A DNA stretch of 64,000 nucleotides from Lentimicrobium sp. (GTDB lineage Bacteria; Bacteroidota; Bacteroidia; Bacteroidales; Lentimicrobiaceae): the NCBI GenBank assembly GCA_023957275.1, contig JAMLHF010000003.1, forward strand, positions 1 through 64,000. Reading direction: 5' to 3'. How positions within the stretch are numbered: position 1 is the stretch's first letter; each line of letters starts with the position of its first letter. Below, piece by piece: positions 35,799 through 43,023 of the stretch. The position numbers and the translations under genes are program-made. The notes under the pieces are model-generated. The model was not told where the DNA came from, did not search any database, and worked only from the letters and a program-made list of their open reading frames with translations.

Positions 35799-36569
35799 AT
35801 GAATACCAAAGAACTGAAGTCCCTGCTTGATGTAAAGGCTGAATATTACAACAGGACCGATTTTATCCATGCTGACCCCATCAGGATTCCTCATGCATTT
35901 ACTGACAGAGCGGATATTGAGATCGCAGGGTTTCTTGTGGCTACCATAGCCTGGGGGCAGCGGGTTTCGATTGTTAAAAACGGTTTCAGACTGATGGAAC
36001 TGATGGATAATGCGCCTTACGATTTTGTAATGAATGCCGGACCTGCTGATTTAAAGCGAATTTCTGCATTTGTTCACCGGACGTTTAATGCCGATGACTG
36101 CCTGTTCTTTATCGCTTCACTCAAAAATATTTACCGTTTGCACGGCGGGCTCGAGCAGGCCTTTGCCGCAGGCCTCAGATCAGGAGATCAGAATGTTTAT
36201 AACAGCCTTTTGCGCTTCAGGGAACTTTTTCTTGAAACCCCTCACCTGCCGCGCTCCGAGAAACACCTGGCCAATCCCGCATCGGGCAGCACGGCCAAAA
36301 GGCTGAATATGTTTCTGCGTTGGATGGTAAGACATGATGCCAAAGGCGTTGATTTTGGGCTCTGGAAAGTGATTTCCCCCGCTCAGCTCAGCTGCCCGCT
36401 TGACCTGCATGTAGGAAATGTCGCCCGCAGGCTGGGAATATTGAAACGGGCACAAAATGACTGGAAAGCGGTAGAGGAAATTGATAAGGTGTTCCGTAGT
36501 TTCGATCCGGTTGATCCGGTTAAATATGATTTTGCACTCTTCGGGATGGGAATATCTGAAAAAATCTAG
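35799..36569 (+). CDS. TIGR02757/DUF2400 family protein
   Basis: The 256-residue cytoplasmic protein matches the TIGR02757 family: an N-terminal EYYNRTDFIHADPIRIPH, DIEIAGFLVATIAWGQR, RLNMFLRWMVRHDAKGVDFG and the final FDPVDPVKYDFALFGMGI. The family is common in Bacteroidota and Chlorobi; its helical core resembles HhH-GPD DNA glycosylases, so a nucleic-acid role is possible but unproven. No neighbour gives a clue to its partner. Confidence 0.87.
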   Translation: MNTKELKSLLDVKAEYYNRTDFIHADPIRIPHAFTDRADIEIAGFLVATIAWGQRVSIVKNGFRLMELMDNAPYDFVMNAGPADLKRISAFVHRTFNADDCLFFIASLKNIYRLHGGLEQAFAAGLRSGDQNVYNSLLRFRELFLETPHLPRSEKHLANPASGSTAKRLNMFLRWMVRHDAKGVDFGLWKVISPAQLSCPLDLHVGNVARRLGILKRAQNDWKAVEEIDKVFRSFDPVDPVKYDFALFGMGISEKI

Positions 36570-36673
36570 ACGCCCGGGCGTGAACTATTACCCCTTTGTA
36601 AAATCCTGCCACTCCACTCTGTATTTGCCAATAATGAATGTTTCTGTTATGCTGTTCAGAAAGTACCTGAAAT

Positions 36674-36710
36674 AAAAAACCTGCCCGTACGGAATCAGAT
36701 ACGGGCAGGT
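36674..36710 (-). terminator. Terminator of the Pmp3-like gene
   Basis: On the minus strand ACCTGCCCGTA pairs with TACGGGCAGGT around a 10-nt loop, followed by TTTTTATT. It may also limit read-through from the convergent TIGR02757 gene. Confidence 0.85.
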
Positions 36711-36759
36711 CAGTTAAAATATGGATTTCCGACTTCGTCCGGAATAAAATCAGGGCTGT

Positions 36760-37089
36760 TTATTTAAGCACATGATATAAGGCATGGATCACGCCCGGAA
36801 TCCAGAAGAACAGCGTCAGAATGAGGTTTACAATAAACGGGGTCCCGGCATCGTCATATTTCAGAAATACAGCCAGAGGAGGAAGAATAAAACAAAGGAT
36901 GACAAGCAGCAAAGTCTCGGTATCAGCTGCTGGTGAGGCAGGAGCTTCCATGGATGCAGCCGGGGCAACCGACTCAGTAACAGTCTGGCTCTTTTTGCCG
37001 GCAAAAGCAGCATCTGCAGCTGTTACAAATCCTAACATAAAAATTACCAGCAGCATAGTAATGGTCATTCCCGGTTTAAAGATTTTCAT
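36760..37089 (-). CDS. YqaE/Pmp3-family small membrane protein
   Basis: The 109-residue protein has an N-terminal hydrophobic segment or signal peptide (MLLVIFMLGFVTAADAAFA), an Ala/Pro/Ser linker, and a C-terminal Pmp3 module: LLVILCFILPPLAVFLKY then NLILTLFFWIPGVIHALYHV. Pmp3/YqaE proteins are small two-helix membrane proteins often linked to stress, of unknown mechanism. The extra N-terminal segment makes this longer than the typical 52-60 residue member, as seen in other Bacteroidota. It diverges from the secreted gene at 37136. Confidence 0.87.
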   Translation of the reverse strand: MKIFKPGMTITMLLVIFMLGFVTAADAAFAGKKSQTVTESVAPAASMEAPASPAADTETLLLVILCFILPPLAVFLKYDDAGTPFIVNLILTLFFWIPGVIHALYHVLK

Positions 37090-37135
37090 AATTTTACAAG
37101 ATTAAGTTTAACATAGAATTTCCGCGTTAAAGATA

Positions 37136-38020
37136 ATGAATAAAAACAGCAGGATCATTTTTTCCCTGGCTATATTGCTGAATTTATGTTGTCATGCATT
37201 TGCCCAGCAAATGACCCTGACCGGCGCCATTGTGCTTGACAGGACAGAAGTAATGAGTTACTCAGTTATCTATCAGCTAAGCAGCAATAACACCCTGACA
37301 GGCTACTCGGTAAGTGATCGCAATGGCAGTGAAGAAACAAAAGCCAGAATTTCAGGTACATATAATCCCAAAACCAAAGTCCTGGAATTTGAAGAACATT
37401 TCATTGAATCCACAAAATCAAAAACCCCGGCTGAAGAATTCTGTCTGATGAAAGTGACCGGAACCTTTGAAAATAAGACGGGGCAATCCGTTTATACCGG
37501 CAAGTTCACCTCAAAAAGTGCCGACCCTTTGGTAATTTGTGCATCAGGAACCATTTTGATGATGACGGAAGAAAAAATCGGACAGTTATCGGCAAAAGTG
37601 GAGAAAGCATTGGAAAAACTCCCTCTTCCCGATTCCATCCGGAAAAATGATGTTGATACTGCCGCCTGGGTGCGCAATGTGGTTGAAATCACGCCAGGCT
37701 CGGTCAGGACCCTGAAGCTGCATGCAGATCAGATACAGCTTGATCTGGTGGATGACCGTTTTCAGGACGGAGATAAGATAACCATTCTTAAAAACGATGA
37801 GAGAATAATAAGCGGACTGGAGATAACGAATAAGGTCAGATCGTTCAGATTCAACATTGGAAAGGAAGAAAATGAAGTCACATATACATTTATAGCTGAA
37901 GATGAAGGATCCATTGCACTGACGACGTTGAAGGCCTTTTTCAGATGCGGTCACGAGCATACACTGATTATGGCCGGCATGAACAAAGGCCAATCGGTAA
38001 AGATTGTTTACAGGAGATAA
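37136..38020 (+). CDS. Secreted protein of unknown function
   Basis: The 294-residue protein has a signal peptide (IIFSLAILLNLCCHAFAQQ). The N-terminal half is beta-rich with NNTLTGYSVSDRNG and ISGTYNPKTKVLEFEE. The C-terminal 100 residues resemble a Bacteroidota beta-sandwich of the pattern DxxxxDGDxIxIxxND...GxNxxxxxAExEG (here DDRFQDGDKITILKNDERI and FIAEDEGSIALTT). I do not know its function. It is followed by a thioredoxin gene at 83 bp, which has its own -7 box. Confidence 0.8.
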   Translation: MNKNSRIIFSLAILLNLCCHAFAQQMTLTGAIVLDRTEVMSYSVIYQLSSNNTLTGYSVSDRNGSEETKARISGTYNPKTKVLEFEEHFIESTKSKTPAEEFCLMKVTGTFENKTGQSVYTGKFTSKSADPLVICASGTILMMTEEKIGQLSAKVEKALEKLPLPDSIRKNDVDTAAWVRNVVEITPGSVRTLKLHADQIQLDLVDDRFQDGDKITILKNDERIISGLEITNKVRSFRFNIGKEENEVTYTFIAEDEGSIALTTLKAFFRCGHEHTLIMAGMNKGQSVKIVYRR

Positions 38021-38090
38021 GCATATCCAATACTTCAAAAAAGCACCTGTTGAACCAACTTTTGAAAGCATTTCCGTTTTTGAAATAAGC

Positions 38091-38098
38091 TACTTTTG
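38091..38098 (+). promoter_or_regulatory. Putative -7 box TACTTTTG, 4 nt before the thioredoxin ATG
   Basis: The match to TAnnTTTG ends at 38098 and the ATG begins at 38103. Confidence 0.4.
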
Positions 38099-38102
38099 TT
38101 TT

Positions 38103-38435
38103 ATGAAAATTGAAATCAGTAAACCGGAAGAACTTAACGCGTTCGTGGCATCATCGCCTGCCCTGCTTTTATATTTTTTCAATGACAGCTGCGCGCCCTG
38201 TGTGGCCTTGCGGCCCAAGGTGGAGCAGTTGATTGCCGGGGAGTTCCCGAAGATGAAACATGCCTACATCAATGCAGCTTCGCATCCTATGATGGCGGCA
38301 TCAAACAATGTGTTTGCAAGTCCGACGATCATAGCTTTTTTTGACGGAAAAGAGACTTTCAGGGTCAGCAAGTACATCTCTCTGGATGAGCTTGCCGGCC
38401 GGATAGAGCGCTACTACAGCCTGATTTTTGATTAG
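38103..38435 (+). CDS. Thioredoxin-like protein
   Basis: The 110-residue protein is a single thioredoxin domain: LLLYFFNDSCAPCVALRPKV with a CAPC active site, and the cis-proline region NVFASPTIIAFFDGKETFR. The CAPC dipeptide differs from the classical CGPC, which usually shifts redox potential. I start at the ATG at 38103 since the frame upstream has no domain content. It is cytoplasmic, with no signal peptide. Confidence 0.9.
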   Translation: MKIEISKPEELNAFVASSPALLLYFFNDSCAPCVALRPKVEQLIAGEFPKMKHAYINAASHPMMAASNNVFASPTIIAFFDGKETFRVSKYISLDELAGRIERYYSLIFD

Positions 38436-38478
38436 CTTCAGGTCCGGGTCCGCTCTACCGCAAGGCCGGTGATGTCAG

Positions 38479-39792
38479 TTAATAGGCCCTGTCGCGCCTG
38501 TATGACCATATCATGATCAGGATGGCAATAAATAGTGAAGCCGCTCCCAGGCTGAAGGTAAAAACAAAGCCAAATAATTCATAAAACAGGACTCCAAGTA
38601 AAGGTGCGAAAACGGCGCGGGTGGCCGTAAGGAACAAGTGTACCGACTGATATTCTCCCGCCTCGTGTGGTTTACAGAAATAGGCTGAGCCAATGTTCCA
38701 GAGTAATGACATGGTAGCGGCAAAAACTGCATGAAACAGCACAAAAGGAATCATGCTGTAGAATAATTTAAAATTACCCAGTTGTATGTGTTGAGGAAGA
38801 TAAGCCGTAAGCACCAGGCTCAGCAGGTAAAGCATAATTGATGCAAATGTGACGGCGGCGAATTTCCGGGGATCAATTTTTCCCAACGTTCTGCCGAAAA
38901 AAGGAATCAGAAACAAGGCAATGATATTGTAACTGTTTTTATAGGTTGCCACACTGAAGTAGTTCAATCCCAGCTGTCTTTCAAAGAAGAGGGTCATCAC
39001 GGTAACCGTGCTCATAAAAGCAAACCCATAAAAGAGAAACCCCAGTTCAAAGTGCCTGAAAGGGACATTTTCCTTCATGATGCGGCGCATACCCAGGGCC
39101 GAAGTTTTTACATTCTGCCAGAAACTGTTTCCCGCCGGTTCAGTTTTCTCTCCGACATACTGAATTTTAGATAAAAGGTAGGTGGAAACAACCCCTGCCA
39201 CTGCTGCCAGGGCAAATACATAAGTGTATGAATTCTTGTCATAATCAAGCAGCATGCCGTAGGCAAAGGCGGTGACCAGCATCAGTACCTTGCCATAAAC
39301 GGTGGCCAGACTGTAGAGTTTTCCGAAGTGCTCATGACGGTAATTATTTTTGAGAAACAGGTTAATGGTCGGAAAAATCACCGGATTGCCCAGGTAATAG
39401 ATAAGAAAAAGTCCCAGAAAGACATAGTGATACAGGGGATTAGCCTCTATGACACCTGTACTGCGTGGAAAGAAAAGCAGAATGGCAAGGGGGGCGCGTG
39501 TAAGCAGGCCGGTAATCCTGATCAGCTTAGGCTTGTCGTTCATCCTTTTCAGCCATTCTGAAATGAATATCAGAAAAATAAAGACCAGTACTGAGAACTG
39601 AAACAGAAAACTAAGCTGATAGGATGACCCATGGAGGCTTTTCAGAAATACAAATTCGTTGAGGGTAAGCACTCCGGCAACAAAATTATCGAGGAGGGTA
39701 TAACCCAGATGAAGCCTGAATGTCTGTTTCTCACCAGCCTGCAGGTTGTTCAACCCATGTCTCCGGGTCAGATAATTTATGATCAGCTTCAT
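38479..39792 (-). CDS. MFS-type transporter
   Basis: The 437-residue protein has about 12 hydrophobic segments and a short cytoplasmic loop after the second (SEWLKRMNDKPKLIRITG) that resembles the MFS loop 2-3 motif. A KTSALGMRRIMKENVPFRH loop lies mid-protein, between the two six-helix halves. No substrate can be inferred. It appears monocistronic, with a -7 box just upstream. Confidence 0.8.
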   Translation of the reverse strand: MKLIINYLTRRHGLNNLQAGEKQTFRLHLGYTLLDNFVAGVLTLNEFVFLKSLHGSSYQLSFLFQFSVLVFIFLIFISEWLKRMNDKPKLIRITGLLTRAPLAILLFFPRSTGVIEANPLYHYVFLGLFLIYYLGNPVIFPTINLFLKNNYRHEHFGKLYSLATVYGKVLMLVTAFAYGMLLDYDKNSYTYVFALAAVAGVVSTYLLSKIQYVGEKTEPAGNSFWQNVKTSALGMRRIMKENVPFRHFELGFLFYGFAFMSTVTVMTLFFERQLGLNYFSVATYKNSYNIIALFLIPFFGRTLGKIDPRKFAAVTFASIMLYLLSLVLTAYLPQHIQLGNFKLFYSMIPFVLFHAVFAATMSLLWNIGSAYFCKPHEAGEYQSVHLFLTATRAVFAPLLGVLFYELFGFVFTFSLGAASLFIAILIMIWSYRRDRAY

Positions 39793-39797
39793 GGGTG

Positions 39798-39805
39798 CAA
39801 AGGTA
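39798..39805 (-). promoter_or_regulatory. Putative -7 box TACCTTTG, 5 nt before the MFS start
   Basis: On the minus strand TACCTTTG ends at 39798 and the ATG starts at 39792. Confidence 0.4.
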
Positions 39806-39895
39806 AGGAGTGCAATTTAAATTATTGTCTAAAGAAATGCTGTACATCCTGAACAAAACATAAAATCCGGCGTTCATTAGAAAAAACAATATAAT

Positions 39896-40438
39896 ATGAA
39901 AAACCTGCTTTTAATTATCTCCTTGTTTTTACTGACCGGACTTACTGCCATGGCACAGAAAAATTTTCACAGTTTCAAAACCACAACCATCGATGGTAAG
40001 GAATTTGACCTATCAACCCTGAAGGGAAAAAAGGTACTGGTGGTCAACACGGCCTCCAAATGCGGTCTTACCCCTCAGTATAAAGACCTTGAGACTTTGT
40101 ATAAACAATACAGCGACCGTAATTTTGTGATCATTGGTTTCCCTGCCAATAACTTTATGGGACAGGAACCCGGAACAAATGAAGAAATCGCGGAGTTCTG
40201 CGAACTTAACTATGGCGTCACCTTTCCGATGATGTCAAAGATATCTGTAAAAGGCAAGGACATCGACCCCATTTACAGCTGGCTGACCCGGAAATCGGAA
40301 AACGGAATGCTGGATGCTGAGATTTCATGGAATTTTCAGAAATTTATGATCGATGAGAACGGAAATCTTGTTGACTATCTGAGCCCGAGAGAAAGTCCGC
40401 TATCTGAGAAAATTGTGAACTGGATTGAAAATAAATAA
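39896..40438 (+). CDS. Glutathione peroxidase family protein, exported
   Basis: The 180-residue thiol peroxidase has a signal peptide (LLIISLFLLTGLTAMA-Q) and a Gpx fold: peroxidatic Cys56 in NTASKCGLT, GFPANNFMGQEPGTN, FCELNYGVTFP, and W145-N146 in WNFQKFMID. The tetrad Gln of the classical NQF is Asn86 here, as in other Bacteroidota members I recall. Bacteria of this kind generally lack glutathione, so thioredoxin is the likelier reductant. Export to the periplasm suggests defence against external peroxide. It precedes the rubrerythrin-like gene. Confidence 0.93.
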   Translation: MKNLLLIISLFLLTGLTAMAQKNFHSFKTTTIDGKEFDLSTLKGKKVLVVNTASKCGLTPQYKDLETLYKQYSDRNFVIIGFPANNFMGQEPGTNEEIAEFCELNYGVTFPMMSKISVKGKDIDPIYSWLTRKSENGMLDAEISWNFQKFMIDENGNLVDYLSPRESPLSEKIVNWIENK

Positions 40439-40458
40439 GCTTCTGTCTTACAATTTAC

Positions 40459-40489
40459 AGCCACCGTTAACAACTGGTGGCTTTTTTTA
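40459..40489 (+). terminator. Terminator of the peroxidase gene
   Basis: AGCCACC pairs with GGTGGCT around a 10-nt loop, followed by seven T. It separates the peroxidase from the rubrerythrin-like gene. Confidence 0.87.
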
Positions 40490-40607
40490 TTTTTATCTTT
40501 ACGAATGCCGAAGATTCTTATTAAAGCCGGTTAACCAAATTATTCTTTGTCAAATTTCATTCATGTTTGTCCACGGTTCGGGAATCGTGAAATAAAGGAA
40601 TTTAATT

Positions 40608-41183
40608 ATGGAAACACTAAGAGGAAGTCTTACCGAAAAAAACCTTGCCCGGGCATTTCTGTCAGAATCAGCTAATATCAGGAAGTGTGAGATCTTTTCG
40701 AAACAGGCCAAGCGTGAAGGTTTTGAACAGATTGCAGCCATTTTTCTTGAAGTGGCTGAACAGAAACGTTCCCATACAAAAACCATGTATAAGTTTCTGG
40801 AGGGGAGCAGCCTGGATATAATGATACCTTTCACTAACAAGGGCATCGGACCAACGCTTGAATGCCTCAGGGAAGCGGCTTTATCAGAACTGGAAGAATC
40901 GCAAAACGTGTTTGAAGAGTATGAACGTATCGCCTGGGAAGAAGGTTTTAAGCAAATTGCCACTAAATTTAAACTTTTCAGAAGAATCAAGCAGTTCTAT
41001 TCCGAAAGGTTTTATACCCTGGCTGACAACATTGCAGAAGACAAGGTTTTCAAACGCGAAAAAAAAGTGAAATGGATATGCCGGAAATGCGGATTGATAT
41101 ACGAAAGCGAGCGGGCTTTGAAAAATTGCCCCGGCTGTGAGCACCCGCAGGCATATTTTGAAATACTTTCTGAGAATTATTAA
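40608..41183 (+). CDS. Rubrerythrin-like protein with degenerate diiron site
   Basis: Rubrerythrins reduce peroxide with a diiron centre and a rubredoxin-type FeCys4 site. The 191-residue protein has the ferritin-like helices (FLSESANIRKCEIF, FEQIAAIFLEVAEQKRSH, ELEESQNVFEEYERIAWEEGF) and an intact C-terminal rubredoxin domain (C158-x2-C161, C174-x2-C177). Glu20, Glu94, Glu97 and His56 are kept, but the helix B ExxH glutamate is Lys53 and the helix D ExxH reads K128-Q-F-Y131. Four-helix diiron chemistry is therefore doubtful. It is transcribed separately from the peroxidase upstream. Confidence 0.88.
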   Translation: METLRGSLTEKNLARAFLSESANIRKCEIFSKQAKREGFEQIAAIFLEVAEQKRSHTKTMYKFLEGSSLDIMIPFTNKGIGPTLECLREAALSELEESQNVFEEYERIAWEEGFKQIATKFKLFRRIKQFYSERFYTLADNIAEDKVFKREKKVKWICRKCGLIYESERALKNCPGCEHPQAYFEILSENY

Positions 41184-41235
41184 ACTCTCAACGCGGCTTT
41201 TATTTCAGATATACACCTTGATATTGAAAGAGGGA

Positions 41236-41264
41236 CAAAAAAAAAGCCCCCTGTCCGGAGGCTT
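41236..41264 (-). terminator. Terminator of the YceI gene
   Basis: On the minus strand AAGCCTCC-ggaca-GGGGGCTT is followed by eight or more T. Confidence 0.85.
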
Positions 41265-41283
41265 GAACTGAAGAAAAAAAGTA

Positions 41284-41943
41284 TTACACAACAGCCTTCA
41301 GGTTAATCTTCAGCGACATTTCATCATGGATGAAATTATCCTTAAGGTTATCAAAGAGTTTTCTTGATCCGTACTGAACGTTCCATTCTGTGCGGTCAAT
41401 AATAAATGCGGGTGTAACAGCAGTTACGCTATCATCACTTACATTGATCATTGCCGGGAAAGTAACGCTTTTGGTTACATCTTTCATTGTCAGGTTTCCG
41501 GTAATGTTGTGGCTGGCTTCAGGATTTCCACTGAGAGCAGAAACTGAAGTAATTTCGAATACAGCTGTGGGATAAGTCTCTACTTCAAAGAAATCAGCTG
41601 ATTTCAAATGGCCCAGCAGTTTGGCATTCATTTCCTGATCAGTGAGGTCAAGCACTACAATAGAATTCAGGTCAATGGTAAATTTACCACCAACGACTTC
41701 ACCATCCTTCAGCATCAGTTCGCCGTTCGAAATATTTACCGTACCATTGTGCTGGCCGGTAGGTTTGGTACCTATCCATTCCACACCGGATGCACTCTGA
41801 TCAACTGCAAGGGTTACATCACCGCTTTTTACCGTTACTTCCTGCGCTTCGCCCGTTGCGGCTTTCTCGCCCTGAGGGCCGCCGCATGAAACAATAATTG
41901 CGGAAACAAATACAAGTCCAAGGATTTTACCAATTTTTGTCAT
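41284..41943 (-). CDS. YceI-family lipoprotein
   Basis: The 219-residue protein starts with a lipoprotein signal (ILGLVFVSAIIVSC), with Cys20 as the lipid anchor. The mature part is a YceI lipocalin-like barrel: SGVEWIGTKPTGQHNGTVNI, DLTDQEMNAKLLGHLKSADFF and ITGNLTMKDVTKSVTFPA. YceI proteins bind isoprenoid-like or amphiphilic molecules; the ligand here is unknown. The gene appears alone, with its own terminator. Confidence 0.92.
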   Translation of the reverse strand: MTKIGKILGLVFVSAIIVSCGGPQGEKAATGEAQEVTVKSGDVTLAVDQSASGVEWIGTKPTGQHNGTVNISNGELMLKDGEVVGGKFTIDLNSIVVLDLTDQEMNAKLLGHLKSADFFEVETYPTAVFEITSVSALSGNPEASHNITGNLTMKDVTKSVTFPAMINVSDDSVTAVTPAFIIDRTEWNVQYGSRKLFDNLKDNFIHDEMSLKINLKAVV

Positions 41944-42123
41944 TTTTCTCTGTTTTTAGTTTAAATTAATATTGTGAGGCATTCAGCAGCCATGCGGGAT
42001 TATTAACACGATTGTTTAACTATTGTTCAAAAAAATAGAACAGTGGGAGGAGCCATTGAGTGTAAATTAACATTTTTCGGCTAAGATTAACAAAAATTAA
42101 CTGAGGATGCCCCCGATGCAAGG

Positions 42124-42131
42124 TAATTTTG
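42124..42131 (+). promoter_or_regulatory. Putative -7 box TAATTTTG for the CarboxypepD_reg gene
   Basis: The match to TAnnTTTG lies 16 nt before the ATG at 42148. No clear -33 element. Confidence 0.42.
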
Positions 42132-42147
42132 CAAAGATTTATTGTTC

Positions 42148-42909
42148 ATGGCCAGGTTCAAGCATCTTTTGGTTTTTTTACTGCTTCTGCATAATACAGG
42201 GACGCTTGAGGCTCAATCATATATTTTGCTCAAGGGTTCGGTTTTGAACGTTAAAGGCGAGGCACTGGTGGGTGCCCACGCCAGGAGCATGCAAAGGAAT
42301 TACGGCACCTTTACCGACTTTCGCGGGGCATTTTCTCTGGTCCTTGCACGGAACGACACCTTAAAAGTTACCATGGTCGGTTATAAGGCATTTCTTTTCA
42401 GAATACCGGCGAACCTCAGCGGGCTGAACTACAGCCTGAAAATCACCCTGTTTGAGGACACCCTGATGATTGCCGGAGCCGAAATCAGACCCTACCCCCT
42501 GACATATCCCGAATTCAGACAGGCGTTTATCGCTATGAAAACACCGGAAGAGACCGCGATTAAGAAGCTGAATTTACCTGCTGAGCCATTCCGGCGAAAA
42601 TATGAAAATCCGGAAGGCGGTTTGTTGCTGCCAGGCCCATTCTCCTTACTTTACGACAATTTTTCAAAAGAGGCAAAACAGCGGCGGAAGATGGCTGAAA
42701 TCCTTAAGCGAGACGCGCTCAGAAGCGATTTTCTGAACATTATATCCTCGTCTGTACTCAGCCATAGATTCGGGATCAGCACCGATGCTGAAATCGATGA
42801 ACTGATAAGAAATTGCGGAATCAGCAGAGAACTGCTTGATAATATTCCGCATTACACGCTGATTTTAATGGTGGAGAATTGTGTTGCAGGAATGAATAAG
42901 CATGACTAG
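42148..42909 (+). CDS. CarboxypepD_reg-like domain protein, exported
   Basis: The 253-residue protein has a signal peptide (FKHLLVFLLLLHNTGTLEA-Q) and a beta-sandwich of the CarboxypepD_reg type: LLKGSVLNVKGEALVGAHA, TFTDFRGAFSLVLARNDTLKV and MVGYKAFLFRI. Such domains head many TonB-dependent receptors, but here the domain is followed only by about 140 helical residues, so it is a free-standing protein of unknown role. I use the ATG at 42148 rather than a TTG two codons earlier. Confidence 0.84.
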   Translation: MARFKHLLVFLLLLHNTGTLEAQSYILLKGSVLNVKGEALVGAHARSMQRNYGTFTDFRGAFSLVLARNDTLKVTMVGYKAFLFRIPANLSGLNYSLKITLFEDTLMIAGAEIRPYPLTYPEFRQAFIAMKTPEETAIKKLNLPAEPFRRKYENPEGGLLLPGPFSLLYDNFSKEAKQRRKMAEILKRDALRSDFLNIISSSVLSHRFGISTDAEIDELIRNCGISRELLDNIPHYTLILMVENCVAGMNKHD

Positions 42910-43023
42910 ATACAGCTCAGGCAATACGGCTTCCATCGCTTTAAAATATTTTCTGCAAACGATTTCGCTGAACCAATAATCCCGATCTTTGTTATGAACA
43001 CCAGAACTGCATAAAAAAGATTT

